From assembly GCF_003391135.1 (NCBI RefSeq), contig NZ_CP031455.1, forward strand, positions 7,343,501 to 7,407,500: DNA of 64,000 bases, read 5' to 3'. The notes below the pieces were generated by a model. The model did not search any database. It was given only the letters and a program-made list of their open reading frames with translations, and was not told where the DNA came from. The stretch comes from Streptoverticillium olivoreticuli subsp. olivoreticuli (GTDB lineage: Bacteria; Actinomycetota; Actinomycetes; Streptomycetales; Streptomycetaceae). A program made the position numbers and the translations under genes. Of this stretch, positions 8,154 to 16,829 are shown one piece after another (position 1 is the stretch's first letter; each line of letters starts with the position of its first letter).

Positions 8154-9722
8154 ATGCCGAGTCTCGGGCCGCCGCCATCCGCTGTCAACGGCCCCGCACC
8201 GATCACCGCCGGCCCTCCCGGCACGGGCCCGCTCGTGCGCGGACTCGCGGTGCTGCGCGCCCTCGCCGAGCACGACGCCACATCCCGGGTGCGCCCCGCC
8301 GACCTCGCCCGCACCACCGGCCTCTCCCGCTCCGTCGTCGACCGCGTCCTCGCCACGCTCGAACACCTCGGCCACGTACGGTTCGAGGGCCGTGACGTCG
8401 GCCTCGCCGTGGGGCTGATGGAGCTCGGCAACGCCTATCTCACGGCGAGCGGGGTGCCCGCCGCACTCGGCCCGCACATCGAACGGCTGGCCGCCGGGCT
8501 GGACGAGCCCGTCTCGGTCGGGGTGGCCGACGCCGGGGGCGTCCGCGTCGTCGCCCGCTGCGGACGGCCCCGGGCCGTCTCCCTCACCGTCCGGATCGGC
8601 GACCTCCTCCCCGGCGACCGCTGCGCGGCCGGTGCCGTCCTCGCCGCCGCCCCGCCGGGCCCGGCCGGCCGGGCCGTCGACTGGGCCGTCGACGACCAGG
8701 GCGCCGAACCCGGCCTGGTCGCCGTGGCCGTGCCCGTGCGCGGCCCCGACGGACACCCGGCCTGCGCCGTCACCGTCACCAGCCACGCCGGCAGGCACTC
8801 CGCGGACTCGCTGCGGGAGACGGCGCTGCCCCGGCTGCGGGCCGCGCTCCCCGCGCTGGAGGCGGCGCTGGCCGCACCGCCCGGCACCCGGCACCGGGCC
8901 GCGCCCGCCGAGGACCCCTCGCCCGCGGCCAAGCTCGAACTCGGCAGCGCCTACCTCCAGTCGCTCGCCCGCGGGCTCGCCGTCCTGCGGGCCTTCGGCG
9001 TCGCGGGCGAGGCACCCCACCGGGGCGCCACCCTCGCCGAGCTCGCCGCCGCCACCGGGCTCGCACGGGCCACCGCCCGCCGCGCGCTCCTCACCCTCAC
9101 CGCGCTGGGCCACGTCACGGCGGAGGGCGGCCGCTTCCGGCCGCTCCCGAGCGTCCTGGCCCTCGGCCACGCCCCGCTCGGCGAGCTCACGTTCACCGAC
9201 CTCGTCCGGCCCCATCTGCGTGAACTCGTCCGGCGCGTCGGCGAGTCGGCGTCCATGGCGGTGCTCGACGGCGACGACATCCGCTACGTCGCGCGCGTCC
9301 CCACCGTGCGCATCATGAGCGTCGACATCACCATCGGCACGTGCTTCCCCGCACACGCCACCTCCATGGGCCGGGTGCTGCTCGCCGGGGCCGGCAGGGG
9401 CGGGGCGCGGCCCGTGCCCCGGGCCCTGACCCCGTACACCGTGACGTCCCCCGCCGAGCTCACCGCCCTCCTCGCCGAGGTGGCGCGGGAGGGGTACGCG
9501 CTCGTCGACCAGGAGCTGGAGGAAGGGCTGTGCTCGATCGCGGTGCCCGTCAGGGACGGCCGCGGGAGCGTCGTCGCCGCGCTCAACGTCGCCGCCCACG
9601 CCTCCCGCGGAACCGCCGAGGGCCTGCGCCGGGACGCCCTGCCCGCGCTCCGCGACACCGCGGCCCGCATCGAGGCGGACCTGCGCACGGCCTCGGCGCA
9701 CCGCGCTCTGCCCATCGGCTGA
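8154..9722 (+). CDS. Double-module IclR-family regulator, probable pca regulator
   Basis: A 522-residue protein with two tandem IclR-like units. Unit 1 (about 20-240) has a winged helix (VRPADLARTTGLSRSVVDRVLATLEHLGHV) and an effector domain (LIAR-type VGVADAGGVRVVARC). Unit 2 (about 260-520) repeats this (LARGLAVLRAF, TLAELAAATGLARATARRALLTLTALGHV, then SASMAVLDGDDIRYVARV and EEGLCSIAVPVRD). Unit 2 matches the usual effector pattern better; the unit 1 effector part is shorter. The family normally has about 250 residues and dimerises, so this is a covalent fusion. Being divergent from pcaFHG it likely controls them, with a protocatechuate or beta-ketoadipate effector as inference. ATG 8154 is the first start after the operator-like site. 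Confidence 0.88.
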   Translation: MPSLGPPPSAVNGPAPITAGPPGTGPLVRGLAVLRALAEHDATSRVRPADLARTTGLSRSVVDRVLATLEHLGHVRFEGRDVGLAVGLMELGNAYLTASGVPAALGPHIERLAAGLDEPVSVGVADAGGVRVVARCGRPRAVSLTVRIGDLLPGDRCAAGAVLAAAPPGPAGRAVDWAVDDQGAEPGLVAVAVPVRGPDGHPACAVTVTSHAGRHSADSLRETALPRLRAALPALEAALAAPPGTRHRAAPAEDPSPAAKLELGSAYLQSLARGLAVLRAFGVAGEAPHRGATLAELAAATGLARATARRALLTLTALGHVTAEGGRFRPLPSVLALGHAPLGELTFTDLVRPHLRELVRRVGESASMAVLDGDDIRYVARVPTVRIMSVDITIGTCFPAHATSMGRVLLAGAGRGGARPVPRALTPYTVTSPAELTALLAEVAREGYALVDQELEEGLCSIAVPVRDGRGSVVAALNVAAHASRGTAEGLRRDALPALRDTAARIEADLRTASAHRALPIG

Positions 9723-9764
9723 CCGGGCCCCCGGCGCCGGCGGAGCGTTTGAGAGAGTGGGGGC

Positions 9765-11204
9765 ATGAGCGACATTCCCAGGCGGCGACCGGGCCGTCAC
9801 GTGGTGGTCATCGGCGGCGGGATCTCCGGTCTGGCGGCGGCCCACCGGCTGGTGACGGGCGGTGCTCGGGTCACGCTCCTGGAGGCGTCCGGACGGCTCG
9901 GCGGCAAGCTCCGCGCGGGCTCGATCGCCGGAGTCCCCGTCGACCTGGGCGCCGAATCGATGCTGGCCCGGCGGCCCGAGGCGGTCGAACTGGCCCGCGC
10001 GGTCGGCCTCGCGGACCGCCTCCAGCCACCGGCCACCGCAACGGCGGGCATCTGGACGCGCGGCAGCCTGCGCCCGATGCCCAAGGGACACATGATGGGC
10101 GTGCCCGGCGACCTCGCCCCGCTGGCCGCCTCCGGAGTGCTCTCGGACGAGGGCCTCGCCCGGGTGGCCCGGGACGCCGAACTGCCGCCCACCGAGGTCG
10201 GCGACGACGTCGCCATCGGCGCCTACGTCGCGGACCGCATGGGCCGCGAGCTCGTGGACCGGCTGGTGGAGCCCCTGCTCGGCGGCGTCTACGCGGGCGA
10301 CCCGTACCGCATCTCGATGCGCGCCGCCGTGCCGCAGCTCTTCGAACTCGCCCGTACGCACCGGTCGTTGCTCGACGGCGTGCGCGAGACCCAGCGGCGG
10401 GCCGCCGGACGGCAGCAGCCCGGGCCGGTCTTCATGGGCATCGCCGGAGGGATCGGGCGGCTGCCGCTCGCGGTCGCCGACGCGGTGCGCGCGGCGGGCG
10501 GCGAGATCCGCACGGACACCCCGGTGAGCGCGATCGGCCGCGACGCCGACGGCTGGTGGGTCGGCCTCGGCACGGAACGGCTCGCGGCCGACGCGGTCGT
10601 CGTCGCCACCCCGGCGCCCGCCGCGACCCGCCTCCTGGACCCCCTGGCGCCCGCCGCGGCCGGGGAGCTCGCGACCGTGGGTTACGCCTCCATGGCCCTG
10701 GTCACCATGGCCTTCCGCCGCTCCGACGCCGAGGGGCTGCCGGCCGGCAGCGGCTTCCTCGTGCCGCCGGTCGACGGCCGGAAGATCAAGGCGTCCACCT
10801 TCGCGAGCAACAAGTGGGGCTGGGTCGCGGACGCCGGTCCCGGGACGTTCGTGCTGCGCACCTCGATCGGCCGGTTCGAGGAGGAGGCCGATCTGGAGCG
10901 CGACGACTCCGAGCTGGTGGCCATGTCGCTGAAGGACCTCGGTGACGCCGTCGGCCTGTCCGCGGCCCCGCTGGAGTCCAGGGTCGACCGGTGGGACGGC
11001 GGTCTGCCGCAGTACCCGGTCGGCCACCTCGCCCGCGTCGCCCGGATCCGCGAGCACGTCGCGGCCCTCCCGGGCCTGCGGGTGTGCGGTGCCGCCTACG
11101 ACGGCGTGGGCATCCCGGCCTGTATCGCCGGCGCGCACCGGGCGGCCGACGAGATCCTGGCGGCCTTGACCCCCCTGGCTCCGGGCCCCGGGAGCGGCGA
11201 GTGA
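9765..11204 (+). CDS. hemG: Coproporphyrinogen III oxidase, HemY/HemG type (CgoX)
   Basis: FAD-dependent oxidase of 479 residues that makes the coproporphyrin macrocycle aromatic. In actinobacteria the HemY-type enzyme is known to act on coproporphyrinogen III, feeding ferrochelatase and HemQ. The dinucleotide motif VVVIGGGISGLAAAHRLV starts at residue 11, followed by the GAESML segment (VPVDLGAESMLARRPEAVE) and a C-terminal FAD block (GLRVCGAAYDGVGIPACIAGAHRAADEIL). ATG 9765 is 42 bp after the IclR gene. HemQ begins 10 bp downstream, so the two form an operon. Confidence 0.95.
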   Translation: MSDIPRRRPGRHVVVIGGGISGLAAAHRLVTGGARVTLLEASGRLGGKLRAGSIAGVPVDLGAESMLARRPEAVELARAVGLADRLQPPATATAGIWTRGSLRPMPKGHMMGVPGDLAPLAASGVLSDEGLARVARDAELPPTEVGDDVAIGAYVADRMGRELVDRLVEPLLGGVYAGDPYRISMRAAVPQLFELARTHRSLLDGVRETQRRAAGRQQPGPVFMGIAGGIGRLPLAVADAVRAAGGEIRTDTPVSAIGRDADGWWVGLGTERLAADAVVVATPAPAATRLLDPLAPAAAGELATVGYASMALVTMAFRRSDAEGLPAGSGFLVPPVDGRKIKASTFASNKWGWVADAGPGTFVLRTSIGRFEEEADLERDDSELVAMSLKDLGDAVGLSAAPLESRVDRWDGGLPQYPVGHLARVARIREHVAALPGLRVCGAAYDGVGIPACIAGAHRAADEILAALTPLAPGPGSGE

Positions 11205-11214
11205 CAATAGGGAC

Positions 11215-11931
11215 ATGACTGACGCCCCCGAGAAGATCCCGAACGCCGGCAAGAAGGCCAAGGACCTCAACGAGGTCATCCGCTACACCCTCTGGTCGGT
11301 GTTCAAGCTCCGCGACGTCCTGCCCCAGGACCGCTCCGGCTACGCCGACGAGGTGGAGGAGCTGTTCGCGCAGCTCGCCGAGAAGGACGTCACCGTGCGT
11401 GGCACCTACGACCTCTCGGGTCTGCGGGCCGACGCCGACGTGATGATCTGGTGGCACTCCGAGACCTCGGACGCCCTCCAGGACGCGTACAACCGCTTCC
11501 GCCGCACCCGGTTCGGCCGTGCGCTGGAGCCGGTGTGGTCCAACATGGCCCTGCACCGCCCCGCGGAGTTCAACAAGTCGCACATCCCGGCGTTCCTCGC
11601 CGACGAGACGCCGCGCGACTACGTCAGCGTCTACCCCTTCGTCCGCAGCTACGACTGGTACCTGCTGCCCGACGAGGACCGCCGCCGGATGCTCGCGGAC
11701 CACGGCAAGATGGCGCGCGGCTACCCCGACGTGCGGGCCAACACGGTGGCGTCCTTCTCGCTGGGCGACTACGAGTGGATCCTCGCCTTCGAGGCGAACG
11801 ACCTCTACCGCATCGTGGACCTCATGCGCCACCTGCGGGCGTCCGAGGCCCGCATGCACGTCCGCGAGGAGGTCCCGTTCTACACGGGCCGCCGCAAGGC
11901 CGTGGCCGAGCTCGTGGCGGACCTGGCGTAG
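11215..11931 (+). CDS. hemQ: Coproheme decarboxylase (HemQ, chlorite dismutase fold)
   Basis: Oxidatively decarboxylates coproheme to haem b, the last step of the coproporphyrin-dependent route. The 238-residue length fits actinobacterial HemQ. Family blocks are YVSVYPFVRSYDWYLLP (with the Tyr thought to carry the radical), MLADHGKMARGYPDV (proximal His) and a C-terminal MHVREEVPFYTGRR. Chlorite dismutases have a distal Arg instead of this pattern, so true chlorite dismutase is unlikely. GGGAC lies just before the ATG and the gene is 10 bp after hemG. Confidence 0.95.
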   Translation: MTDAPEKIPNAGKKAKDLNEVIRYTLWSVFKLRDVLPQDRSGYADEVEELFAQLAEKDVTVRGTYDLSGLRADADVMIWWHSETSDALQDAYNRFRRTRFGRALEPVWSNMALHRPAEFNKSHIPAFLADETPRDYVSVYPFVRSYDWYLLPDEDRRRMLADHGKMARGYPDVRANTVASFSLGDYEWILAFEANDLYRIVDLMRHLRASEARMHVREEVPFYTGRRKAVAELVADLA

Positions 11932-11949
11932 GGCTCACGCTTCCCGATC

Positions 11950-11984
11950 GCCGGGCGGGCCGGAGGAATCCGCGCCCGCCCGGC
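11950..11984. terminator. Bidirectional terminator between hemQ and the TAP peptidase
   Basis: GCCGGGCGGGC (11950-11960) and GCCCGCCCGGC (11974-11984) form an 11-bp perfect stem with a 13-nt loop, in the 73-bp gap between convergent genes. Confidence 0.75.
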
Positions 11985-12004
11985 ACTCGGGGCGGCAACG
12001 GACC

Positions 12005-13606
12005 TCAGCCCGCCGCGCCGCCCGCCGTCTTCGCACCTGCCGTCGCCGCAGGCTCCTGGCGCGGTGCGCAGAACGCGTCGCGCCACGGCACCGCGCCGGT
12101 CAGCAGGTACGTCTCCACATGCCGGTTGACGCACGCGTTCGGCCCGTACGCGATCCCGTGCGTGCCCGAACCCCGCTCGGTGACCAACGACGAGCCCGGC
12201 AGCCTCCGGTGGAGCTCCACCGCCCCCTCGTACGGCGTCGCCGCGTCCCGTTCCGCGGCCAGCAGCAGCGTCGGTGGCAGCGCGTGCCGTTCCGCCCCGA
12301 CGTCGAGCGGGCGCTGCTGGTGCGCGGTCCAGAAGGCGCACGGCAGGTTCATCCAGGCGTTCTGCCAGGTCTCGAACGGCGCCCGGCGGGCGAGCCGGGT
12401 GTTGTCCCGGTCCCACACCGACCAGGAGCGCGGCCACGGGGAGTCGTTGCACTCGACCGCGGTGTAGACGGCGTTGGAGTTCTCGCTCGCCCACGCGGCC
12501 GCCGGGTCGGGCGCCGCGAGGGTGCGCAACGCCCTGTCGTCACCGCGCAGATACGCGGCCAGCGCGTCCGCGCTCCGGGCCCAGTGGCTGTCGCTGTAGC
12601 CGACCTGGAGGAAGGCCGAGTGCAGTTCCCCGGGGCCGACCCTGCCGCCGGCGGCCCGTCGGGCGAGCCGCTGCCGGGCCCGCTCGTAGGCGGCGGCCAC
12701 CTGCTGCGGGCTGCGCCCCAGGTGATAGACCGCGTCATGCCTGGCCACCCAGCGCCGCCAGTCACTCCAGCGCCGCTCGAAGGCCGCGGACTGGACGAGG
12801 TTGCTCTCGTACCAGATCTTCTGCCCGTCCGGGTCGACCACGCTGTCGAAGACCATCCGGCGCACGTGTCCGGGGAACAGCGTGGCGTAGAGCGCGCCGA
12901 AGTACGTGCCGTACGACGCCCCCATGTAGTTGAGCTTCCGGTCGCCGAGCGCCGCGCGCAGGACGTCCAGGTCGCGGGCGTTGTTGAGGCTGGTGAAGTG
13001 GGGCAGGTCGCGCCCGGCCCGGCGCGCGCAGCCCTGCGCGTACGCCCTCGCCTCGGCGATCCGCTGCTTCTTGTACGCGGCCGTGGGGTGCTCCTGGGCC
13101 TGGGAGGGGGCCTTGGTGAAGCGTGCAGGGTCGGCGCAGGACAGCGGAGCGGAGCGGCCGACGCCACGGGGCGCGTAGCCCACGAAGTCGTACGACCTGG
13201 CCGTCGTCTGCCACTGCCTGACCGCGCTGAGCAGCGGGAAGAACATGCCGGAGCCGCCCGGCCCGCCGGGGTTGTAGACGAGCGAGCCCTGGCGCTCGGC
13301 GCGGGTGCCGGTGGACCGGACGCGGCTGACGGTGAGGCCGATGTGCTTGCCCTCGGGGCGGGCGTAGTCCAGCGGGACGGAGACGGTGCCGCACTGCACG
13401 GGTGCCGGCAGTTGCTCGGAGGCCGGGCACGCGCCGAAGCGGATTCCCCTGGCGGCGGCGTCCCGGGCGGCGAGGGCGACCCCGCGGGCCTCGGCGCCGC
13501 CTCCGGGCGGCTTCGCCCGGTCGAGGCCGTCGGCCGGTGCGGGGGCCGCCGTGAGCGCGGTGAGGACCAGGGATCCGAGGGCTCCGTACAAGGCTGCTGA
13601 TCTCAC
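12005..13606 (-). CDS. Secreted alpha/beta-hydrolase, tripeptidyl aminopeptidase (TAP) family
   Basis: A 533-residue exported serine hydrolase. The signal peptide VRSAALYGALGSLVLTALTAAPAPA is short and hydrophobic. The fold begins near residue 105 with the oxyanion block YNPGGPGGSG. Nucleophile Ser231 is in YMGASYGTYFGA, the acid in LLAAERDAATPYEG and the His in GSGTHGIAYGP; the C-terminal part (CVNRHVETYLLTGAVP) is the typical TAP-like domain. Known relatives release N-terminal tripeptides from secreted proteins. GTG 13606 is chosen because it gives the signal peptide and has AAGGGA 6 nt before it. The gene stands alone. Confidence 0.9.
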   Translation of the reverse strand: MRSAALYGALGSLVLTALTAAPAPADGLDRAKPPGGGAEARGVALAARDAAARGIRFGACPASEQLPAPVQCGTVSVPLDYARPEGKHIGLTVSRVRSTGTRAERQGSLVYNPGGPGGSGMFFPLLSAVRQWQTTARSYDFVGYAPRGVGRSAPLSCADPARFTKAPSQAQEHPTAAYKKQRIAEARAYAQGCARRAGRDLPHFTSLNNARDLDVLRAALGDRKLNYMGASYGTYFGALYATLFPGHVRRMVFDSVVDPDGQKIWYESNLVQSAAFERRWSDWRRWVARHDAVYHLGRSPQQVAAAYERARQRLARRAAGGRVGPGELHSAFLQVGYSDSHWARSADALAAYLRGDDRALRTLAAPDPAAAWASENSNAVYTAVECNDSPWPRSWSVWDRDNTRLARRAPFETWQNAWMNLPCAFWTAHQQRPLDVGAERHALPPTLLLAAERDAATPYEGAVELHRRLPGSSLVTERGSGTHGIAYGPNACVNRHVETYLLTGAVPWRDAFCAPRQEPAATAGAKTAGGAAG

Positions 13607-13749
13607 TGGGCATCCCTTCGCGGTACTAATCCGACAAAAGGGATAATTGGTTCGGTGGTGGGTGAAGTACAGCACCCACGCCCGGTGTCGGGCGCATTGG
13701 GCACGATGGGCTCAGCGGGGCGGGAGGGAGCGGCCGGTCCGGCGGAGGG

Positions 13750-14565
13750 TCAGTAGCGGTGGTCGCGCAGGGTCGCCGAGAGGGCGGAGCGCAGCTCCGG
13801 GTCGGCCAGGGCCCTGCGGCCCTTTATGGCGAGCGCGGTCAGCAGGCCCGCGTCGTCGCCCGGGTCACCGGCGCCGCCGCGGGGCGCGCGCAGCCTCCGG
13901 CCGGGCAGCCCGGTGGAGATCCGGCCCAACAGCTCCTGTCCCGCGGGCGAGGCCCAGCTCGTATAGGGGTGGATCTCGATCCGGGCGATCGCCAGGCAGG
14001 CGCCGGTCAGCAGCAGCGGCAGCGAGAACCAGGCCGCCACCTGCCCCTGGTGCGACTCCGGCGGCGCCATCAGCACGGCCGTGGCACCGGTCACCAGGAT
14101 CAGCAGACAGGCCGCCCGCACCTGCTGGACCGCGGTGGACATGTGCGTACGGGCCGGGGCGGGCACCGCGAGCCCCGCCGCGGTCAGCCGGTCGGCCAGC
14201 GCCCGTACGGCGTCGGCGGCGGCGTGCGCGGTGCGCACCGCGGGCACCGGGGACTGGCCCTCCGGCCCTATGGCGGTGATCACCGAGCGCTCCAGCTCGT
14301 CGCGGCCCACCGGGTCGACGACCGTCGCCCAGCCGGTGTGGGCCAGCAGCAGCCGGTGCTGCCGGCCCATCGTGACCAGCGCGAGGTCGGTGACCCGGTG
14401 CGGGCCGCCGGCCAGGAACGCCGCCTCGTAGAGCGTCAGCGTCTGTGGCCGGACGCCGTCCGGGGCGCGCTCCGGGGCCTGCCCGGCGGCCGCCGCGGCC
14501 AGACAGAGACGGCCGCAGGTGAGGAACGCCGCGGCCCAGGCGACGAGCAGCAGAATGACCCACAT
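13750..14565 (-). CDS. TIGR04222-type membrane protein of unknown function
   Basis: A 271-residue protein with an N-terminal membrane segment (MWVILLLVAWAAAFLTCGRL), a soluble part with LTLYEAAFLAGGPHRVTDLALV (typical of the actinobacterial TIGR04222 family), and two central membrane helices near 160-205 (ACLLILVTGATAVLMAPP; WFSLPLLLTGACLAIARIEI). The C-terminus carries LLTALAIKGRRALADPELRSAL. Function is not known. It lies between the TAP peptidase start and a DUF4142-like gene, all on the minus strand, with 140-bp gaps on both sides, so these are probably separate units. Confidence 0.78.
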   Translation of the reverse strand: MWVILLLVAWAAAFLTCGRLCLAAAAAGQAPERAPDGVRPQTLTLYEAAFLAGGPHRVTDLALVTMGRQHRLLLAHTGWATVVDPVGRDELERSVITAIGPEGQSPVPAVRTAHAAADAVRALADRLTAAGLAVPAPARTHMSTAVQQVRAACLLILVTGATAVLMAPPESHQGQVAAWFSLPLLLTGACLAIARIEIHPYTSWASPAGQELLGRISTGLPGRRLRAPRGGAGDPGDDAGLLTALAIKGRRALADPELRSALSATLRDHRY

Positions 14566-14702
14566 ACAGGATGTGTACTCGACCGTCCCGTGATCCCGCC
14601 ATCGGTTGTTCCAACATGCGGACGATTATTCGGTCCGGATGGGGACGGTCGGCCGCGGCGACGGCCGGTGTTGACGCGGCGCGCGGCGGTCGCCATGAGG
14701 GC

Positions 14703-15470
14703 TCACTTCTCCGGTGATTCGGGGGTGGGGGTTCCGGGGGAGGCGGAGGTGTCGGACGAGGCCGATGGCGACGGCGCGGGCCGGGTCGCGGCCGGGGGGA
14801 GCGGAAAGCCGGCGGGCGGCCGGATGCCCGGAGGAACCGCGGTCGGGACGGGCGGCTGCTGGAGCTTCGTGTGCGCCGCGATGCCGTCGAAGTCGACCAG
14901 GCCGGTGTCCTCCAGCACCTTGATGTGATCCAGGACGGTGGTGTTCGCGTCGTCGGCGAGCTCCCGCACCGCGGAATTGCGGGTGGTGGCCCGCACCTGG
15001 GCGACGACCGTGAAGACCGTGCCGTGCGCGAGCCGCAGGATGTTGGTGAACTCCCGGTCGTACGCGTCGCCGTGCGCCGCCCCGAGCCGGGTCAGCCACT
15101 GCCGCTGCTGGGCGCCCGGCCGGCTGGGCAGGTCGATGCCCAGCCGGTCCGCGACCTCGCGGACGTGCCGGTCGAGCGCGGTGTGGCCCTCGACGAGATG
15201 CTCGCCCGCCCGCCGCACCCCGGCCGTGGTGCCGCGCTGTTCGGCCTGCTGCCCGGCGGGCAGCTCCCAGAGCCCGGCCAGCCGCACGCGGTCGACGAAG
15301 TCGCGGTCGAGCGCGGACAGCGGTCCGTACGGCGTGGCCACGGACCCGGCGGTGAGGTCGACGGCTCCGGTGCCGGTGCGGTCGCGGTAGGACCAGAGGG
15401 GGAAGAGCAGCGCGGCGACGGTCGCCGTGAGCGCGGTGACGACCAGGCCGGTGCCGGTGAACGATCGCAT
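14703..15470 (-). CDS. Exported DUF4142 domain protein
   Basis: A 255-residue protein with an N-terminal export or anchor helix (GLVVTALTATVAALLFPLWSY). The DUF4142 helical core follows: LDRDFVDRVRLAGLWELPAGQ, LVEGHTALDRHVREVADRLGI, and DREFTNILRLAHGTVFTVVAQ. The C-terminal 45 residues are Pro/Ser/Thr-rich (cell-wall-spanning type). This ferritin-like family is often extracytoplasmic; no catalytic role is established. AGGAGG lies 6 nt before ATG 15470. Divergent from the NERD-like gene. Confidence 0.82.
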   Translation of the reverse strand: MRSFTGTGLVVTALTATVAALLFPLWSYRDRTGTGAVDLTAGSVATPYGPLSALDRDFVDRVRLAGLWELPAGQQAEQRGTTAGVRRAGEHLVEGHTALDRHVREVADRLGIDLPSRPGAQQRQWLTRLGAAHGDAYDREFTNILRLAHGTVFTVVAQVRATTRNSAVRELADDANTTVLDHIKVLEDTGLVDFDGIAAHTKLQQPPVPTAVPPGIRPPAGFPLPPAATRPAPSPSASSDTSASPGTPTPESPEK

Positions 15471-15711
15471 GATGCCTCCTCGTGCGGCATCGCACCGTAG
15501 GCCCTTCGCGCTGATCCACAAGCGGGTTCGGCGAGGCCGCCCGCCGGGGGCCGCCCCCGAACCGGGGTCTGGCCTGGACCTTTACCCGCTTCCCGGGATC
15601 CGGTGCGCGGATGTGGGCTGCGTCACTGTGGGCGGAAGGCCGCCCCTGCCGGGTGGGGCGGTTGGTACGTTGGCCGGTTCCGCGCGCCGCTCCCACAAGG
15701 CCCCGGGCACT

Positions 15712-15752
15712 GGTGAGGCCCCGCGATCGGGGGGATGTCGCGGGGCCTCACC
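15712..15752. repeat. 15-bp perfect inverted repeat in the DUF4142/NERD divergent gap
   Basis: GGTGAGGCCCCGCGA (15712-15726) pairs perfectly with its complement at 15738-15752 around an 11-nt loop. It lies in the 347-bp gap (15471-15817) between divergently oriented genes, where a terminator is not expected. Nothing else recognisable was seen in the gap, and no tRNA fold fits. Confidence 0.7.
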
Positions 15753-15817
15753 GGTTCAACGGGCGGCCGGGCGGGTTGGTTCCCCCGCTTCTGCGGCACT
15801 ATGGCGGGTGGGGGGTG

Positions 15818-16561
15818 GTGGGCGTGCGCGAGCGGCCGGACGGAAACGACGCGAACGACGCGAACGGCGGAAACAGCGGGAAAGCAGTCAGGAAGACGAG
15901 CGCCAACGGGAAGGCGTACGACCCGGAGCGGCTGTTCCTGCCACCCGACGACGACCTCGCCCCCAACCGGCCCGGCGAGACGCTCCGCGCCCGGCTCGAC
16001 GCCTCCGGCACCGGCCGTGTGGCGCTGGCGCTCGCCCGCTGCCTCGGCCGGCGCCCCGTCGAGGACGCCTGGCGCCGCGTGCTCGCGGCCGAACAGGCCG
16101 TCGGCGCGGCCCTGGAGGAGCTGACGGCGGGCGGCTGGGACGTGGTCCACTCGATCGTCCTGCCCGGCGACGCCGTCATCGCCCACCTCCTCATCGGCCC
16201 CGGCGGGGTCTTCGGCGTCGCCGCCAAGCCCGCCCACAAGGCCCGGGTCCAGGTCGGCGAGACCCTGGTCCGCGTCTCCCGCGAACGGCACCCGCGCCCG
16301 TACGTCCGCGAGATCCGGCACGACTGCGCGCGGGCCTCGCTCGTCCTCTCGCGCGGGTGCGGCTTCCTCGTCCAGGTGCGGCCGGTCCTGGTGTTCGTGG
16401 GGGCCGGGAGTGTGGAGGTGTCACCGTCGCTGGAGGACGTCCAGGTGCTGGAGGAGGCGCAGGCGGCCACGCTCGGTGCGGCCGGCGGGGTGCTGCACCC
16501 GCACCGCGCCGACCGCATCCACACCGTGGCCCGCAACCGCCGCGTCTGGCTGTGGGCGTGA
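15818..16561 (+). CDS. NERD-like (nuclease-related) domain protein
   Basis: A 247-residue soluble protein. The centre resembles the NERD domain: EQAVGAALEELTAGGWDVVHSIVL, then GDAVIAHLLIGPGGVFGVAAK. In canonical NERD proteins the latter reads roughly ID-H-hh-GP-G-hhhhD-K; here the first Asp is Ala (VIAHLL), while His, Gly-Pro-Gly and the Lys remain. The C-terminus has a second alpha/beta part (VRPVLVFVGAGSVEVSP; IHTVARNRRVWLWA). The N-terminus is low-complexity, with a 9-bp tandem coding DANDAN. Start is uncertain: GTG 15818 or 15815; a longer frame would run through the hairpin above. Nuclease activity is unproven. Confidence 0.7.
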   Translation: MGVRERPDGNDANDANGGNSGKAVRKTSANGKAYDPERLFLPPDDDLAPNRPGETLRARLDASGTGRVALALARCLGRRPVEDAWRRVLAAEQAVGAALEELTAGGWDVVHSIVLPGDAVIAHLLIGPGGVFGVAAKPAHKARVQVGETLVRVSRERHPRPYVREIRHDCARASLVLSRGCGFLVQVRPVLVFVGAGSVEVSPSLEDVQVLEEAQAATLGAAGGVLHPHRADRIHTVARNRRVWLWA

Positions 16562-16777
16562 CGAGTCATCACCCGGGTGAATCCTCGGCCTCTTTCGGGG
16601 GGCGCGGTGCGGTGACCCGGTGCGGGCGCGCGGGCCGCTGCCAGCATGGACGGGACGTGTGCGTCGATCCGTCCGCCTGCCGTAGGGAGCCGTCGCAGTG
16701 CCAGAACCGGGCCCCGGTCGTCCTCGAACCCCGGGTGGGCTTGACGCGGTAGGGGCGTCCGGCCGACGACCCCGGCC

Positions 16778-16795
16778 GGTCCGGCACTTGAGGAC
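16778..16795 (+). repeat. Dispersed intergenic repeat core, copy 1
   Basis: GGTCCGGCACTTGAGGAC, the most diverged of four related cores in the window (others at 28488, 47231 and 59543). It lies 217 bp after the NERD-like stop, in sense orientation to that gene. It argues that the region before 16830 is not coding. Confidence 0.55.
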
Positions 16796-16829
16796 GGGGG
16801 GCCCGGCCGGGAGACGGTACGGCGGCCCG

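Noticed and set aside
7947..11279. Minus-strand open frame of about 1100 codons across the IclR and hemG genes
   Set aside because: It is antisense to two well-supported genes; its residues are dominated by Gly/Arg/Ala/Asp, with no domain motif, as expected from third-position GC bias.
11215..11931. Chlorite dismutase
   Set aside because: Linked to hemG and with the HemQ Tyr/His pattern; the haem-synthesis role explains the gene better.
15480..15817. Possible RNA gene with a 3' hairpin upstream of the NERD-like gene
   Set aside because: No tRNA cloverleaf, no recognised riboswitch or 6S/6C-type consensus could be fitted; kept only as an unexplained inverted repeat.
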